Shown here piece after piece: positions 44,857-54,875 of a DNA stretch of 64,000 nt (its first letter is position 1; every line of letters starts with the position of its first letter). Source of the DNA: Chitinophagaceae bacterium (GTDB lineage: Bacteria; Bacteroidota; Bacteroidia; Chitinophagales; Chitinophagaceae); assembly GCA_016720775.1 (NCBI GenBank), contig JADKJX010000013.1, positions 1 through 64,000 of the forward strand, read 5' to 3'. A program made the translations under genes and the position numbers. The notes under the pieces were generated by a model. That model was not told the DNA's origin. It did no database searches and worked only from the letters and a program-made list of their open reading frames with translations.

Positions 44857-46254
44857 TTATTTATATCCGAGAATTTTCAACATGCTTTGTGCAGTTTGTT
44901 CTTTTGCATACACCCAATCGGTCAGTTTGCCATTCTTATCATACCCCACAATGATGTGTTTTGGCGAAGGGATCAGGCAGTGCTTGATACCACCGTATCC
45001 GCTTATCTGGTCCTGGTAAGCGCCGGTATGAAAGAAGCCGACATAAAGAGGTTCACCAGTTCCAAGTTTGGGTAAAAACACTTCATTGATGTGTTCTTCG
45101 CTATCATAATAATCATGGCTGTCGCAGGTAATGCCACCAAGCACTACCCGGTGATATTCATTGTCCCATTTATTGATCGGCAGCATCAGGAATTTTTCTC
45201 CGATGCCCCATGTATCGGGTAATGTAGTAATGAAGGATGAATCGATCATGTACCAGGTTTCCCGGTCGTTCTGCATTTTCTGGCCGATCACACTGTAAAT
45301 ATGTGCCATGCTCTCTCCTACTGTGTAACTTCCAAATTCAGTAAAGATATTCGGCATGGGCACTTTGCTTTTTTTGCAAGCCACTTTAATGTTCCGCACG
45401 ATCTCGTTGATCATGAACTGGTAATTATATTCAAAACCAAGCGAGTGTTTTATCGGAAAACCGCCACCGATGTTTATTGAATCCAGTTCCGGGCATATCT
45501 TCTTTAACTGGCAATACAGGTTGATCACTTTGTTCAGTTCACTCCAGTAATAAATATCATCCTTGATACCCTTGTTCAGGAAGATATGCAGCATTTTCAG
45601 CTGGAAGCGGTGTTCATTGCCTTCGATCTTATCTACATAGAATTCCAGGATGTCTTTAGCACGGATACCAAGCCTCGAAGTATAGAAAGGAAAACTTGGC
45701 TCTTCTTCTGCAGCCACACGGATACCCAGGTTGAATGGGACCTTTACCGATTTAATATAAGCCCTCAGTTCATCTACATTATCAAGGATGGGAATAACAT
45801 TTTTGAACCCGCTGTTCAACAACCCGGCGATACGGCTGGTATAAGACTTTTGTTTATACCCGTTGCAGATGATGTATACATCTTTCGTGATCTTTCTTTT
45901 TGCATAAAGTTTCTTGATGATCTCAATATCGTAGGCAAAAGATGTTTCCAGGTGGATATCATTCTTCAATGCTTCCTCCACAATAAATGAAAAGTGAGAA
46001 CTCTTGGTGCAGTAACAATAATTGTATTCGCCTTCATACTTATATTTTTTAAATGCTGCCGCAAACATCCGTTTGGCCTTGTTTATCTGGTTACCGATCT
46101 TCGGGAGATAGGTAAGTTTTAATGGCGTGCCATACTTATCTATCAGTGCCTTAATATCAAGGTCATTGTATTGCAAATACTCATTCTTTACTTTAAAATC
46201 TTCCTGTGGAAAGTTGAAAGTTTGGTGCACCAGGTCGGTATAGCTATTATCCAT
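44857..46254 (-). CDS. Biosynthetic arginine decarboxylase (alanine-racemase fold, Bacteroidota type)
   Basis: 465 residues. The fold III PLP-enzyme pattern: PLP Lys in YNYCYCTKSSHFSF (about residue 83, Lys before SSHF), IHLETSFAYDIE, the pyridoxal phosphate-binding SINIGGGFPIKHSLGFEY (about 258-275), and the C-terminal FFHTGAYQDQISGYGGIKH with the Cys-region HCL. It removes CO2 from arginine to give agmatine, which leads to putrescine and spermidine; close relatives in Bacteroidota are called speA though smaller than the E. coli enzyme (about 660). Cytoplasmic. Separate promoter is expected in the 120 bases before the start. Confidence 0.85.
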   Translation of the reverse strand: MDNSYTDLVHQTFNFPQEDFKVKNEYLQYNDLDIKALIDKYGTPLKLTYLPKIGNQINKAKRMFAAAFKKYKYEGEYNYCYCTKSSHFSFIVEEALKNDIHLETSFAYDIEIIKKLYAKRKITKDVYIICNGYKQKSYTSRIAGLLNSGFKNVIPILDNVDELRAYIKSVKVPFNLGIRVAAEEEPSFPFYTSRLGIRAKDILEFYVDKIEGNEHRFQLKMLHIFLNKGIKDDIYYWSELNKVINLYCQLKKICPELDSINIGGGFPIKHSLGFEYNYQFMINEIVRNIKVACKKSKVPMPNIFTEFGSYTVGESMAHIYSVIGQKMQNDRETWYMIDSSFITTLPDTWGIGEKFLMLPINKWDNEYHRVVLGGITCDSHDYYDSEEHINEVFLPKLGTGEPLYVGFFHTGAYQDQISGYGGIKHCLIPSPKHIIVGYDKNGKLTDWVYAKEQTAQSMLKILGYK

Positions 46255-46324
46255 TTACTGTACTGCTTGATTAAAGTGACTAATATTTTTTACAAATGTA
46301 ACAGAATGCTGAAATTTCAGGCAT

Positions 46325-46355
46325 AAAAAAACCGGCATGAAATGATCACACCGGT
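46325..46355 (-). terminator. Terminator of rplT
   Basis: ACCGGTGTGA pairs with TTCATGCCGGT in part (10-bp stem with wobble pairs), then TTTTTTT on the minus strand. Confidence 0.75.
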
Positions 46356-46376
46356 CCCTATAAAATGTGCTGGTTG

Positions 46377-46721
46377 TTATTTTACCGACTCAACCAGCTT
46401 TTTAAAAGTTTCAGGCTCATTCATGGCCAGGTCGGCCAGCACTTTACGGTTAAGGTCAATTTTCTTAACGGTAAGTTTGTTGATGAATTCGCTGTACGTC
46501 ATTCCTTCTGCCCGTACGGCTGCATTGATACGTGCAATCCACAAAGTGCGGTATTCACGTTTTTTCAATTTCCGGCCAACATAGCTGTATGTTAAGCCTT
46601 TTTCCATTACGTTTTTGGCAACGGTGTATACATTTTTACGCTTGCCATAATATCCTTTGGCAGCTTTTAATATTCTTTTGCGGCGGGCCCTGCTGGCTAC
46701 TGCATTTACTGAACGTGGCAT
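46377..46721 (-). CDS. rplT: 50S ribosomal protein L20
   Basis: 114 residues. MPRSVNAVASRARRKRILKAAKGYYGKRKNVY is the highly basic N-terminus, and RTLWIARINAAVRAEGMTYSEFINKL is the conserved C-terminal part. L20 binds 23S rRNA early in assembly of the large subunit and, in many bacteria, represses its own operon by binding its leader. Here it follows rpmI by 58 bases on the same strand, as in the usual rpmI-rplT pair; a terminator follows at 46325. Confidence 0.98.
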   Translation of the reverse strand: MPRSVNAVASRARRKRILKAAKGYYGKRKNVYTVAKNVMEKGLTYSYVGRKLKKREYRTLWIARINAAVRAEGMTYSEFINKLTVKKIDLNRKVLADLAMNEPETFKKLVESVK

Positions 46722-46779
46722 ATCTTAATTAGTTTGAAGTTTAAAGTTTGAAGTTTCCTCCCCTTCAGGGGATGGGGCA

Positions 46780-46977
46780 TTATTTCATTCCCAGTAATCT
46801 TTTTACAAAGTGCAGGTTTGCATCACTAACCATACCATCCTTCCGCATATTACGCTTGCGTTTTTTTGATTTTTTGGTAAGGATGTGACGTTTAAAAGCT
46901 TTCTGGAAAGTGATCTTACCGGAACCGGTAACTTTAAAGCGCTTCTTGGCGCTGCTGTTGGTTTTAACCTTTGGCAT
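46780..46977 (-). CDS. rpmI: 50S ribosomal protein L35
   Basis: 65 residues: MPKVKTNSSAKKRFKVTGSGKI and KKSKKRKRNMR are the marks of L35. A basic protein buried in the large subunit. It lies upstream of rplT. Unlike the usual gene order, infC is not directly upstream: rluF lies between. The 175 bases before it should hold a promoter and any L20-type leader; a CGTCATTTCGGGACCGCC region with a short GTCCCG/CGGGAC inverted repeat is seen near 47010-47030, but I could not fold a known leader. Confidence 0.97.
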   Translation of the reverse strand: MPKVKTNSSAKKRFKVTGSGKITFQKAFKRHILTKKSKKRKRNMRKDGMVSDANLHFVKRLLGMK

Positions 46978-47152
46978 TACATAACTGTTTTTAGTTACTC
47001 CCTACTGGCGGTCCCGAAATGACGGGACACTTGTTGAGCCTTGTGGGAAATGTCTGGAAAAAGAGGTTTTCTTTTTCGGGCGGCAAAGATAAGGGGAAAT
47101 GGGTGGAATCCTGCAGAATTCAGGAACTTTTTGGGATCAACTTCAAATATAG

Positions 47153-47890
47153 CTACTCATCCATCCCCTCACTGCCTTCTGCCGTTTTACTGGAGTTTTT
47201 AAGCATTTCACTGATGGTTCCGATTTCGGCCGGAGTAAAATAACGCCATTTTCCGGGAGGGAGGCCACTTAAAGTCATGTTCATGATACGGGTGCGTTTA
47301 AGGGTTTCCACATTATATCCCAATGCCTCACACATACGGCGTATCTGCCGGTTTAGCCCCTGGGTGAGGATGATCTTAAACCGGTTTGGCCCTTCCTGCT
47401 TAACAAAACATTTTTGGGTTACTGTTCCCAAAATGCGGACCCCGTTCCGCATTTTCTGGATAAACTCCGGTGTGATGGGCTGATCAACCGTGACCATGTA
47501 TTCCTTTTCGTGGCGGTTTCCGGCACGGAGTATCTTGTTTACTATATCGCCGTCATTAGTAAGAAAGATGAGCCCTTCGCTTCTTTTATCCAACCGGCCT
47601 ATGGGAAATATCCGGGTCTTGAAATTTACAAAGTCGATGATATTGGTCTTATCCTTCAGATCAGTGGTGCAGGTAACTCCTTTGGGTTTATTAAGCGCCA
47701 GGTAAACCGTTTCTTTCTTTTTTTTGATCGGTTCTCCATCTACCAAAACAACATCCCCTTCTTTTACACGGTTTCCCTTCAGCGCTTCCACACCATTGAT
47801 GGTAACCCGTAATTGTTCAATGTACTTATCGGCTTCCCTGCGGGAGCAGAATCCTGTTTCGCTGATGTATTTATTGAGGCTGGTATCCAT
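47153..47890 (-). CDS. rluF: 23S rRNA pseudouridine synthase RluF-type (RsuA family)
   Basis: 245 residues. N-terminal S4-like RNA-binding domain (SLNKYISETGFCSRREADKYIEQLRVTING, residues 4-33), then catalytic domain with the pseudouridine-synthase motif FPIGRLDKRSEGLIFLTNDGD (about residues 94-114, catalytic Asp in GRLDKRS), then GNRHEKEYMVTVD and QGLNRQIRRMCEALGYNV. It isomerises one or two uridines of 23S rRNA (2604 in E. coli RluF). Cytoplasmic. It sits between infC and rpmI, separated from infC by a terminator, so it is a unit of its own inserted in the initiation-factor cluster. Confidence 0.93.
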   Translation of the reverse strand: MDTSLNKYISETGFCSRREADKYIEQLRVTINGVEALKGNRVKEGDVVLVDGEPIKKKKETVYLALNKPKGVTCTTDLKDKTNIIDFVNFKTRIFPIGRLDKRSEGLIFLTNDGDIVNKILRAGNRHEKEYMVTVDQPITPEFIQKMRNGVRILGTVTQKCFVKQEGPNRFKIILTQGLNRQIRRMCEALGYNVETLKRTRIMNMTLSGLPPGKWRYFTPAEIGTISEMLKNSSKTAEGSEGMDE

Positions 47891-47916
47891 TATTAATAAC
47901 TGAACTTATCAAAAAT

Positions 47917-47943
47917 AAAAAAAGGCTTTTAAAAAAGCCTTTT
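47917..47943 (-). terminator. Terminator of infC
   Basis: AAAGGCTTTT-TT-AAAAGCCTTT with a T run on the minus strand; lies 21 bases after the infC stop and before the rluF start. Confidence 0.85.
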
Positions 47944-47963
47944 AAAATAATATGGAAATATCC

Positions 47964-48605
47964 TTATTGTTTGGGTTCTTTTTCTTTTACTTCCAGTTTT
48001 TCAGAGGAAACAAGTTTGCCAAGTTCGGATGATCTTTTCTTTTGTTGCGCCTTAGGAGCAAACATCACCAGCATTCTTTTTCCTTCCATCTTGGGTAAGC
48101 CTTCCAAAGCACCTACGTCTTTAAGGCGATCAGCGAATTTCAATAACAACAGTTCGCCTCTTTCCTTGAACATGATGGCACGTCCTTTAAATTGAACGTG
48201 GGCCTTTACCTTATCGCCATCAGCCAGAAATTTTTCGGCATGCTTTACCTTGAATTCAAAATCGTGATCATCGGTATTAGGAGTGAAACGTATTTCTTTT
48301 ACCTCGCTCGTCTTTGACTTTGCCTTCATTTCCTTCTTCTTCTTCTTCTCATCGTACAAAAACTTATTATAGTCAATGATCTTGCACACCGGCGGATTGG
48401 CGCCGGGTGAAATTTCTACCAGGTCTAATTCAAGAGATTGTGCAAGTTTTTGAGCATCCTGCGTGGAGTACACGCCCGGTTCTAGATTTTCCCCTACCAA
48501 TCTTACCTCGGGTACTTTGATCATGTGATTGGTACGGTGTTCCTGTTGTTGTTCTTTTCTAAATCGGGGATTAAACGCTCCCCTGGGTCTTGGTGGAAAT
48601 GCCAT
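47964..48605 (-). CDS. infC: Translation initiation factor IF-3
   Basis: 213 residues, longer than the roughly 180 of E. coli because of a Bacteroidota N-terminal arm (MAFPPRPRGAFNPRFRKEQQQEH). The conserved N domain NHMIKVPEVRLVGENLEPGVY, LDLVEISPGANPPVCKIIDYNKF linker and C domain KEIRFTPNTDDHDFEFKVKHAEKF, then a Lys/Glu-rich tail. IF3 prevents the subunits from joining early and checks the start codon. Located directly downstream of thrS. Start is ATG, as usual in Bacteroidota, so the AUU autocontrol of E. coli is absent. Confidence 0.97.
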   Translation of the reverse strand: MAFPPRPRGAFNPRFRKEQQQEHRTNHMIKVPEVRLVGENLEPGVYSTQDAQKLAQSLELDLVEISPGANPPVCKIIDYNKFLYDEKKKKKEMKAKSKTSEVKEIRFTPNTDDHDFEFKVKHAEKFLADGDKVKAHVQFKGRAIMFKERGELLLLKFADRLKDVGALEGLPKMEGKRMLVMFAPKAQQKKRSSELGKLVSSEKLEVKEKEPKQ

Positions 48606-48709
48606 TTAAAATTTTTAGTTTACAATTTTGTTTATCGCTTTTAAAATTTGATGATTTGCAATTTGGATGACGGCTTCAATTATCAAGTCACCCGATCGAC
48701 ACATCAAAT

Positions 48710-50644
48710 TCATTCTTCTCTTCTTTCCTTTATTTCTGCAGTGATATCTGCAACGAATTTATCCATTTCAATTGCGCCCATATCTCCCTTACCTTGGCGG
48801 CGAACAGACGCTTTTCCTTCGTTCATTTCTTTTTCACCGATCACCAGCATGTAAGGCACTCTTGCGATCTCTGTATCCCGTATCTTCTTTCCTATCTTTT
48901 CGTTCCGGTCGTCAATCTCAGCACGAATATCCGCATTTTTCAGCGTTTGCAAAATTGTATTTGCGTAATCCATGAATTTATCGCTGATGGGCAGGATCTT
49001 TACCTGCAGGGGCGCCAGCCAGGTGGGGAATTTTCCGGCATAATGCTCCAGCAAAAAGCCGATGAACCTTTCGTGGGTACCCAGCGGAGCCCGGTGGATG
49101 ATCAGGGGTATTTCGGGCTGGTTATTCTGGTTGGTGAACGATAATTTAAAGCTGCGGGACTGGGCAAAGTCGACCTGGTTAGTTGCCAGGGTAAATTCCC
49201 TTCCGATGGCACTCCATATCTGTACGTCGATCTTCGGTCCGTAAAAAGCACCTTCGCCCTTTACCTCTACAAACGGCACCCCGGTTTCTATCAATACTTT
49301 TCTTACCAGGTCCTCTGTCTCCAGCCAAAGTTCCGGTTCATTTACATATTTCTGTCCCAGCTTTTCCGGATCATGCAACGAAAGCCGCATTACATATTTA
49401 TCAATACCGAATATCTTAAAGTATTTCAGGTACATGTCATTCACCGCCTTGAACTCCTGGGCAAATTGTTCTTTGCTGCAGTAAATATGTGCATCGTTCA
49501 TGTGCAGGCAACGCACCCGCATCAATCCAAATAATTCACCACTTTGTTCGTAACGGTAACAGGTTCCATATTCTGCAATACGATAAGGCAGGTCTTTATA
49601 ACTCTTCTGTTCGGCATCAAATATTTTGTGGTGATGCGGACAGTTCATAGCCTTCAGGTAATAACGTTCTCCATCCATCTCCATCGGAGGGAACATGCTG
49701 TCTGCATAATAAGGTAAATGCCCGCTGGTGAGATACATACTTTCTTTTGCAATGTGCGGCGTTACCACTCTTTTATATCCTGCAGCATTCTCGGTTTCTT
49801 TTGCAAGCTTTTCCAGTTCTTCAATGATCACAGTGCCATTGGGCATCCATAAAATCAAGCCTGGTCCTACATTATCATCCATGGTATAAATACTCAGTTC
49901 CTTACCAAGTTTACGATGATCTCTTTTCTTTGCTTCTTCCAGCATGGCCAGGTATTCATCCAGTTCTTTCTGATTTGGGAAACTAACACCATAAATACGG
50001 GTGAGTTGTTTGTTCTTTTCATCGCCTTTCCAGTAAGCGCCAGCCACACTTGTAAGTTTTATTGCTTTGATGGCGCCTGTAGATGGAACGTGTGGACCAC
50101 GGCACAGATCGGTAAAATTTCCCTGCGTATAAAAAGTAATGGTTCCGTCTTCAAGGTTTTGTAAAAGATCGAGTTTATACTCGTCACCTTTTTCTGCAAA
50201 GTATTTTATTGCTTCTGCTTTCGAACGTTCACTTCTTTGATAAGCATTATTCTGCTTAGCCAGTTCATTCATTTTTTTCTCCAGTGCTGCCAGGTCATCC
50301 TCACTCATTTTACGATCGCCCAGGTCCATATCATAATAAAATCCTTTTTCAATAGCCGGGCCTACCCAGAACTTTACTCCGGGAAAAAGGCTTTCCACTG
50401 CCTCCGCCATGAGGTGAGCAGACGAATGCCAGAACGTTGACTTACCATCGGCATCATCCCAGGTAAGTAATTTTAATGAAGCATCTTCATTGATCGGCCT
50501 GGATACATCCCAAACCTGTCCGTTAATACTGGCAGCCAAAATTTTTTTAGCTAACCCTTCGCTGATCGATTTTGCAATGCCATAAGCAGACGTACCTTTT
50601 TCGTATTCCCTTACTGCGCCATCCGGTAATGTTATCTTTATCAT
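48710..50644 (-). CDS. thrS: Threonine-tRNA ligase
   Basis: 644 residues: N-terminal TGS domain (MIKITLPDGAVREYEKGTSAYGIAKS), editing domain (GVKFWVGPAIEKGFYYDMDLG and FTDLCRGPHVPSTGAIKAIKLTSVAGAYW), and class II catalytic core (motif 2 YRYEQSGELFGLMRVRC, zinc site MNCPHHHKIF, motif 3 near the IIHRAPLGTHERFIGFLLEHY). It loads tRNA-Thr and proofreads serine. Cytoplasmic. Followed by infC at 48605, the classical neighbourhood. The start ATG is at 50644. Confidence 0.98.
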   Translation of the reverse strand: MIKITLPDGAVREYEKGTSAYGIAKSISEGLAKKILAASINGQVWDVSRPINEDASLKLLTWDDADGKSTFWHSSAHLMAEAVESLFPGVKFWVGPAIEKGFYYDMDLGDRKMSEDDLAALEKKMNELAKQNNAYQRSERSKAEAIKYFAEKGDEYKLDLLQNLEDGTITFYTQGNFTDLCRGPHVPSTGAIKAIKLTSVAGAYWKGDEKNKQLTRIYGVSFPNQKELDEYLAMLEEAKKRDHRKLGKELSIYTMDDNVGPGLILWMPNGTVIIEELEKLAKETENAAGYKRVVTPHIAKESMYLTSGHLPYYADSMFPPMEMDGERYYLKAMNCPHHHKIFDAEQKSYKDLPYRIAEYGTCYRYEQSGELFGLMRVRCLHMNDAHIYCSKEQFAQEFKAVNDMYLKYFKIFGIDKYVMRLSLHDPEKLGQKYVNEPELWLETEDLVRKVLIETGVPFVEVKGEGAFYGPKIDVQIWSAIGREFTLATNQVDFAQSRSFKLSFTNQNNQPEIPLIIHRAPLGTHERFIGFLLEHYAGKFPTWLAPLQVKILPISDKFMDYANTILQTLKNADIRAEIDDRNEKIGKKIRDTEIARVPYMLVIGEKEMNEGKASVRRQGKGDMGAIEMDKFVADITAEIKERREE

Positions 50645-50723
50645 ATCTTTATAAGCCAGTCTTTTACAAGCTTTGAGACTGCAAATTTAACGAAGTATTA
50701 GCGACTTAAAAATTTATCTAAAA

Positions 50724-50731
50724 TATCTTTG
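50724..50731 (+). promoter_or_regulatory. Candidate -7 box of the 50802 gene
   Basis: TATCTTTG fits TAnnTTTG exactly, 71 bases before the ATG at 50802. The 20 bases upstream have no perfect -33 box. Confidence 0.4.
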
Positions 50732-50801
50732 TGTGCCGATCCCAATTATTGAAAACAAAACCAGGTAAACAAAGAAACGAAACACTATCCTATAGGTGAT
50801 C

Positions 50802-51918
50802 ATGAAAAAAATTATACAACTTCTTTTCGCTTTATTTCTCACAGCACAGGTTTCGGCCCAGGATTTTACCGGGCAGTGGAAGGGTCAGTTTGTTGATAAG
50901 AGTACCTCATTTTCCGGCTGGGGGCGACCGGTGTGAGTATGTACTTGAGATTGAGTGCAAAGGGAAAAATGTGACCGGGTATTCATACACTTATTTCTCA
51001 GATGGAGGAAAACGCTACTACACCATCTGCAAACTGAAGGGGACTTTTGATAAAGCCAGCAAATATGTTGAGGTAACTGAATTTGAAAGAACCAAAACGA
51101 ATGTTCCCATTAATATCCGCAACTGTTTCCAGGTACATAAACTCACTTATTTTAAGCAGGGCGATGACCAGACACTGGAGGGAACCTGGGTACCGGCACC
51201 CAACCAGGCAGGGGATTGTGGCTATGGCACTACCGTTCTTACGCGGAGGATGCTGCAAAAAAATTCGGCGTTCTACAACAAAAAAGATAATAACAATACC
51301 GCCAAGGTAAGCAAACCGAAAACAGTTGTTCCGGCAGAAAAACCAAAAACAAAGCCGGCAGCAACTGCTCCACCGGTTGTTAAAAAAAATCCAGCAGCCA
51401 AGAATCCACCCGTTGTTAAAAACAGTCCGCCGGCTAAGAACCCGCCTGTTGTTATGGATAGTAAGGAGATTTATAAGAATAATCCAGACAATAAGGAGCC
51501 CGATCATAGCCAAAACGATAAAACAAATACCGATGATAAAAAGCCGGCTGAGACAAAATTTGAAAAAAGGAACAGTGATGTATTAAAGACCATTGAGATA
51601 GACAATAAGACCTTTACGGTTGACCTTTACGATAATGGTGAAATAGACGGCGACAGCATTTCACTTTTCTTTAATGGCAAACTGATCTTATCGCACAAGC
51701 GGCTAAGTGATAAGGCCCTCAGCCTGAAATTGAATATAGATGAGACCAGGGACCTGAATGAACTGGTAATGTATGCCGAGAACCTGGGAACCATCCCTCC
51801 AAATACTGCCCTGATGGTGGTAAATGACGGCGACAACCGGTACGAGGTACGCATATCTTCCGACCTGCAAAAAAGCGGTGTTATCCGGTTTATCCACAAG
51901 CCCGCAAAAGGGCAATAA
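50802..51918 (+). CDS. Exported protein with Pro/Lys-rich linker, unknown (one frameshift near 50925)
   Basis: About 371 residues when joined. The true start at 50802 gives the signal peptide MKKIIQLLFALFLTAQVSAQ, then DFTGQWKGQF. The frame breaks at GGCTGGGGGCGACC (five G, where four give GDRCEYVLEIECKGKN). N-domain: a TGQWKG...YVLEIECKGKNVTGY strand series. Middle: a Lys/Ala/Pro linker with repeats of the KNPPVVK type (about residues 180-220). C-domain (about 265-370): TIEIDNKTFTVDLYDNGEIDGD, which recurs in Chitinophagaceae secreted proteins without a function name. Next gene follows 48 bases later, same strand. Confidence 0.65.
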
Positions 51919-51966
51919 AAGGATAAAGTATTGCGTTATAAAGCATAACCAATATCTACTATTGAG

Positions 51967-52416
51967 ATGAAAACGTATTTCAGTGGCTTATTTTTAACTG
52001 CCGGCCTATTTTCCGTTATTTTATTTGCTGATTCCTGCGCCAAGGCAGACCACAGTGCCGATCTGCCAAAAGAACAGCAGGTGGTAGGTACCTGGAGTAT
52101 AAACAGGATCCAGCTAAGAATATACCAGGGCGGTGTGTTCATAAAAGACACCATCATTAAACAAACCCCTCACCCCACCAACTACGTAAAATTTGACGCT
52201 GGTGGTGGTTTTGAATATAAGTTCAATACCTACAGTCCGGACGCCGGGTCTTACCAGTTTGTTGGTGCCGATTCAGTAGTTTCAAGCTCTATACCCCAAA
52301 ACTACAGGTGGAAGATGCTGACACTGACAAATGTTTTATTTACCGTTGTAAGTAAAGGTTCAGATCCCGGTTTCCCCGGGGCAGTGGTAGAACGATATGA
52401 AACATTTGTTCGATAA
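51967..52416 (+). CDS. Small exported or lipoprotein, lipocalin-like
   Basis: 149 residues. N-terminus MKTYFSGLFLTAGLFSVILFADSCAKADHS has a hydrophobic stretch ending in a Cys that would fit a lipobox loosely (ADSC). The mature part opens QQVVGTWSINRIQLRIY, the VGTW start common to lipocalin-like domains, followed by NYVKFDAGGGFEYKFNTYSPDAGSY and a C-terminal strand near YETFVR. I think of a small beta-barrel, ligand unknown. 48 bases after the 51918 stop, so co-transcribed with the previous gene; a terminator follows. Confidence 0.65.
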   Translation: MKTYFSGLFLTAGLFSVILFADSCAKADHSADLPKEQQVVGTWSINRIQLRIYQGGVFIKDTIIKQTPHPTNYVKFDAGGGFEYKFNTYSPDAGSYQFVGADSVVSSSIPQNYRWKMLTLTNVLFTVVSKGSDPGFPGAVVERYETFVR

Positions 52417-52434
52417 TATTTTTTGAAATAATTT

Positions 52435-52468
52435 CAGAAATGCCCTTTTTTAAAAAGGGCATTTCTAT
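52435..52468. terminator. Bidirectional terminator
   Basis: AGAAATGCCCTTTTTT pairs with AAAAAGGGCATTTCT; ends the plus-strand pair and the minus-strand TonB receptor gene at 52472. Confidence 0.9.
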
Positions 52469-52471
52469 TTT

Positions 52472-54828
52472 CTAAAAACGCACATTCCAGGTAATGGCCG
52501 ATATGATCGGGAATAACGAAACCTGCTTGGCCTGTATCTGCAGTGTTCCGTTAAACGGACTGCCTGTCTGATCGAAATAAACGAAATAAGGATTCTTTCT
52601 GCTGTACGCATTGTACACACTGAATACCCATTCGCTTTTCCATTTACGTTTTAGATTTTTCTTTGGTGTCATGATCGCCGCTACATCCAACCGGTGGTAA
52701 GCTGGCAAACGGTATTCATTTATTTTGCTGTATTCCTGGGTAAGAATTCCATCCACGATGTAAAAACGTTCGGGCAAGGTAGCCGCATTGCCGGTGCCGA
52801 AAACAAACGATGCAGACAAGCGCCATTTTTTATTGATCTCGTAAATAGCAACAATGCTCATGTCATTTCTCCGGTCGTATTTAGCCGGGTATCTGTTGCC
52901 AAAGTTTAGCGCAGAAAATTTTCTCCATGTCCAGCTTAATGTATAACCCACCCATCCGGTAAGGCGTCCCTTTGTTTTATTCACAAAAAATTCGGCACCG
53001 TAACTCCAGCCTTTGCCGAACGTGAAGGAATTTTCCGTATCATCAATGGAGTTGGGTGTATAACCTTCCTTGTATTCTATCTGGTTCTGCATTTGTTTGT
53101 AATATAACTCAACGGAAGTTTCATACATATTGTCTTTAAAATTCTTAAACAACCCGGCTGCATACAACCAACTTACCTGTGGTTGTACTTTGTACGTACT
53201 GGGCACCCATATATCAGTAGGCAAGGTAGTACCGGCATTGCTTACCAGGTGTATGTATTGCAGGTTACGGGTAATGGATGCTTTCACCGATGTTTCATCA
53301 TTCAATGCATACCGGATGGTAAGCCGTGGCTCCAACCCCCCGTATGATTTCACACCTTTTCCTTTTCCAAAACAGTACTGTCTGTGCGGTTGCCGTTATC
53401 ATCCGTTGTATAAATTTTATAAGGACCGATCTGTTGAAACCAACTATACCGTATGCCGGCATTGATCTTTAGTTTTTCATTTACTTCCCAGTCATCCTGT
53501 AAATAAACAGCTGCTTCATGGCCATATTTAATTTGCGCATTGTTTGGTTTAAAAACAGTGGAGTCCTGTTTACCACTCACCACCGAAGGCGTGAACTTAT
53601 GATAGGTATAGATGCCGCCAAACTTCAGTTTATGCCCGGTGTATGGATACAGGTCAAAATCCTGCTTCAGGCTGATATCCCGTATACCGGAGGCCAGTTT
53701 CAATTCAAAATTATTTTGCGCAGCATTGAATGTGAAGTTATAATCGTTGTACACCAGGGTAGTGTTGCCAAACAATTTCTGGTTGTACACATGGTTCCAT
53801 CGCAAGGTTCCGGTTGCATTGCCCCAGGGAATATTTATTTTCAGGCTTTGCTTGCTGTTCTCAAAATCAAAAACATCCCGGCCAAAATAACCACTCAGGT
53901 ACAGGCGGTCTTTTTCAGAGAATATGTAATTCACTTTTGCATTCAGGTCGTAGAAGTAGTAACCCGAACCATGAAACTGGCTTGTCTTTTTTATAAATGG
54001 TTTTGTAATTACATCAATGTACGTTCGCCTGCCTGAAATGATAAAGGATGATTTATTTTTTTTGAGAGGACCTTGTATCGATAACCTCGAGGCGATCACA
54101 CCCAGCCCGGCATCCACCTGCAACTTCTGGTTATTCCCTTCTTTCATTGAAACATCCAGCACACTCGATAACCGTCCTCCGTATTGTGCCGGCATGCCGC
54201 CTTTAATAAGCGAAACATTTTTAATTGCATCGGCATTGAAAATGGAAAAGAACCCGAACAGGTGGCCGGTATTGTAAACCGGTGCATCATCCAGTAATAT
54301 CAGGTTCTGGTCAGGCCCACCTCCCCGCACATAAATACCGGCACTCCCCTCCCCTGCATTTCGCACCCCTGGTAAGAACTGGATCGTTTTCATCAGGTCC
54401 ACCTCGCCCAAAAAAGCAGGAATTGATTTTATCTGCTCCATGGGCAGTGTAAACTTTCCCATTTGCGCATTCTTGACATTGGCATCTCTTTTTTTGGAAG
54501 TTACCACCACTTCCTGGAAAAGGTAAGCCTTTGGCAATACCAAGAAATTCAATTGCCGGTCGTTTTCGAGTTTTATTTCAAGTACCTTTTCCCGGTATCC
54601 TATATAACTGCATACCAGGGTATATTCACCTTCCATAAGTGTGATGGAAAAAAAACCATACTGGTTGCTGCTGATCCCCCTTGACTGCCCCTTCACCGTT
54701 ACCGTAGCGCCAATAAGTGTTTCGCCATTCAGCGAGTCTTTGATATAACCGCTGATGGTATATTTCTTTTGTGCAAAAGATGAAGAAGAGCAGAGTAGTA
54801 AAAGAAAAAGAAAAGAAAAAAATTTCAT
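52472..54828 (-). CDS. TonB-dependent receptor with carboxypeptidase-regulatory-like domain (one frameshift near 53355)
   Basis: About 785 residues in two frames. Start MKFFSFLFLLLLCSSSSFA (signal peptide), then ISGYIKDSLNGETLIGATVTVKG (CarboxypepD_reg-like), VSKKRD-like linker, plug FTLPMEQIKSIPAFLGEVDLMK, LPGVRNAGEGSAGIYVRGG and QNLILLDDAPVYNTGHLFGFF, then a beta-barrel. The break lies at TTTTGGAAAAGGAAAAGG: with a third G the next part continues ...GVKSYGGLEPRLTIRYALNDETSV and the barrel runs to its end at 52472 (WNVRF). Takes up a ligand through the outer membrane using TonB energy. No SusD gene adjoins, so the ligand is open. Confidence 0.85.
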
Positions 54829-54875
54829 AGCTGTTTATTCAATATGCATGCTGAAACAAGAACCCTCCGCATTCC

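Noticed and set aside
53518..54036. 172-residue plus-strand ORF
   Set aside because: Antisense to the TonB receptor plug and barrel.
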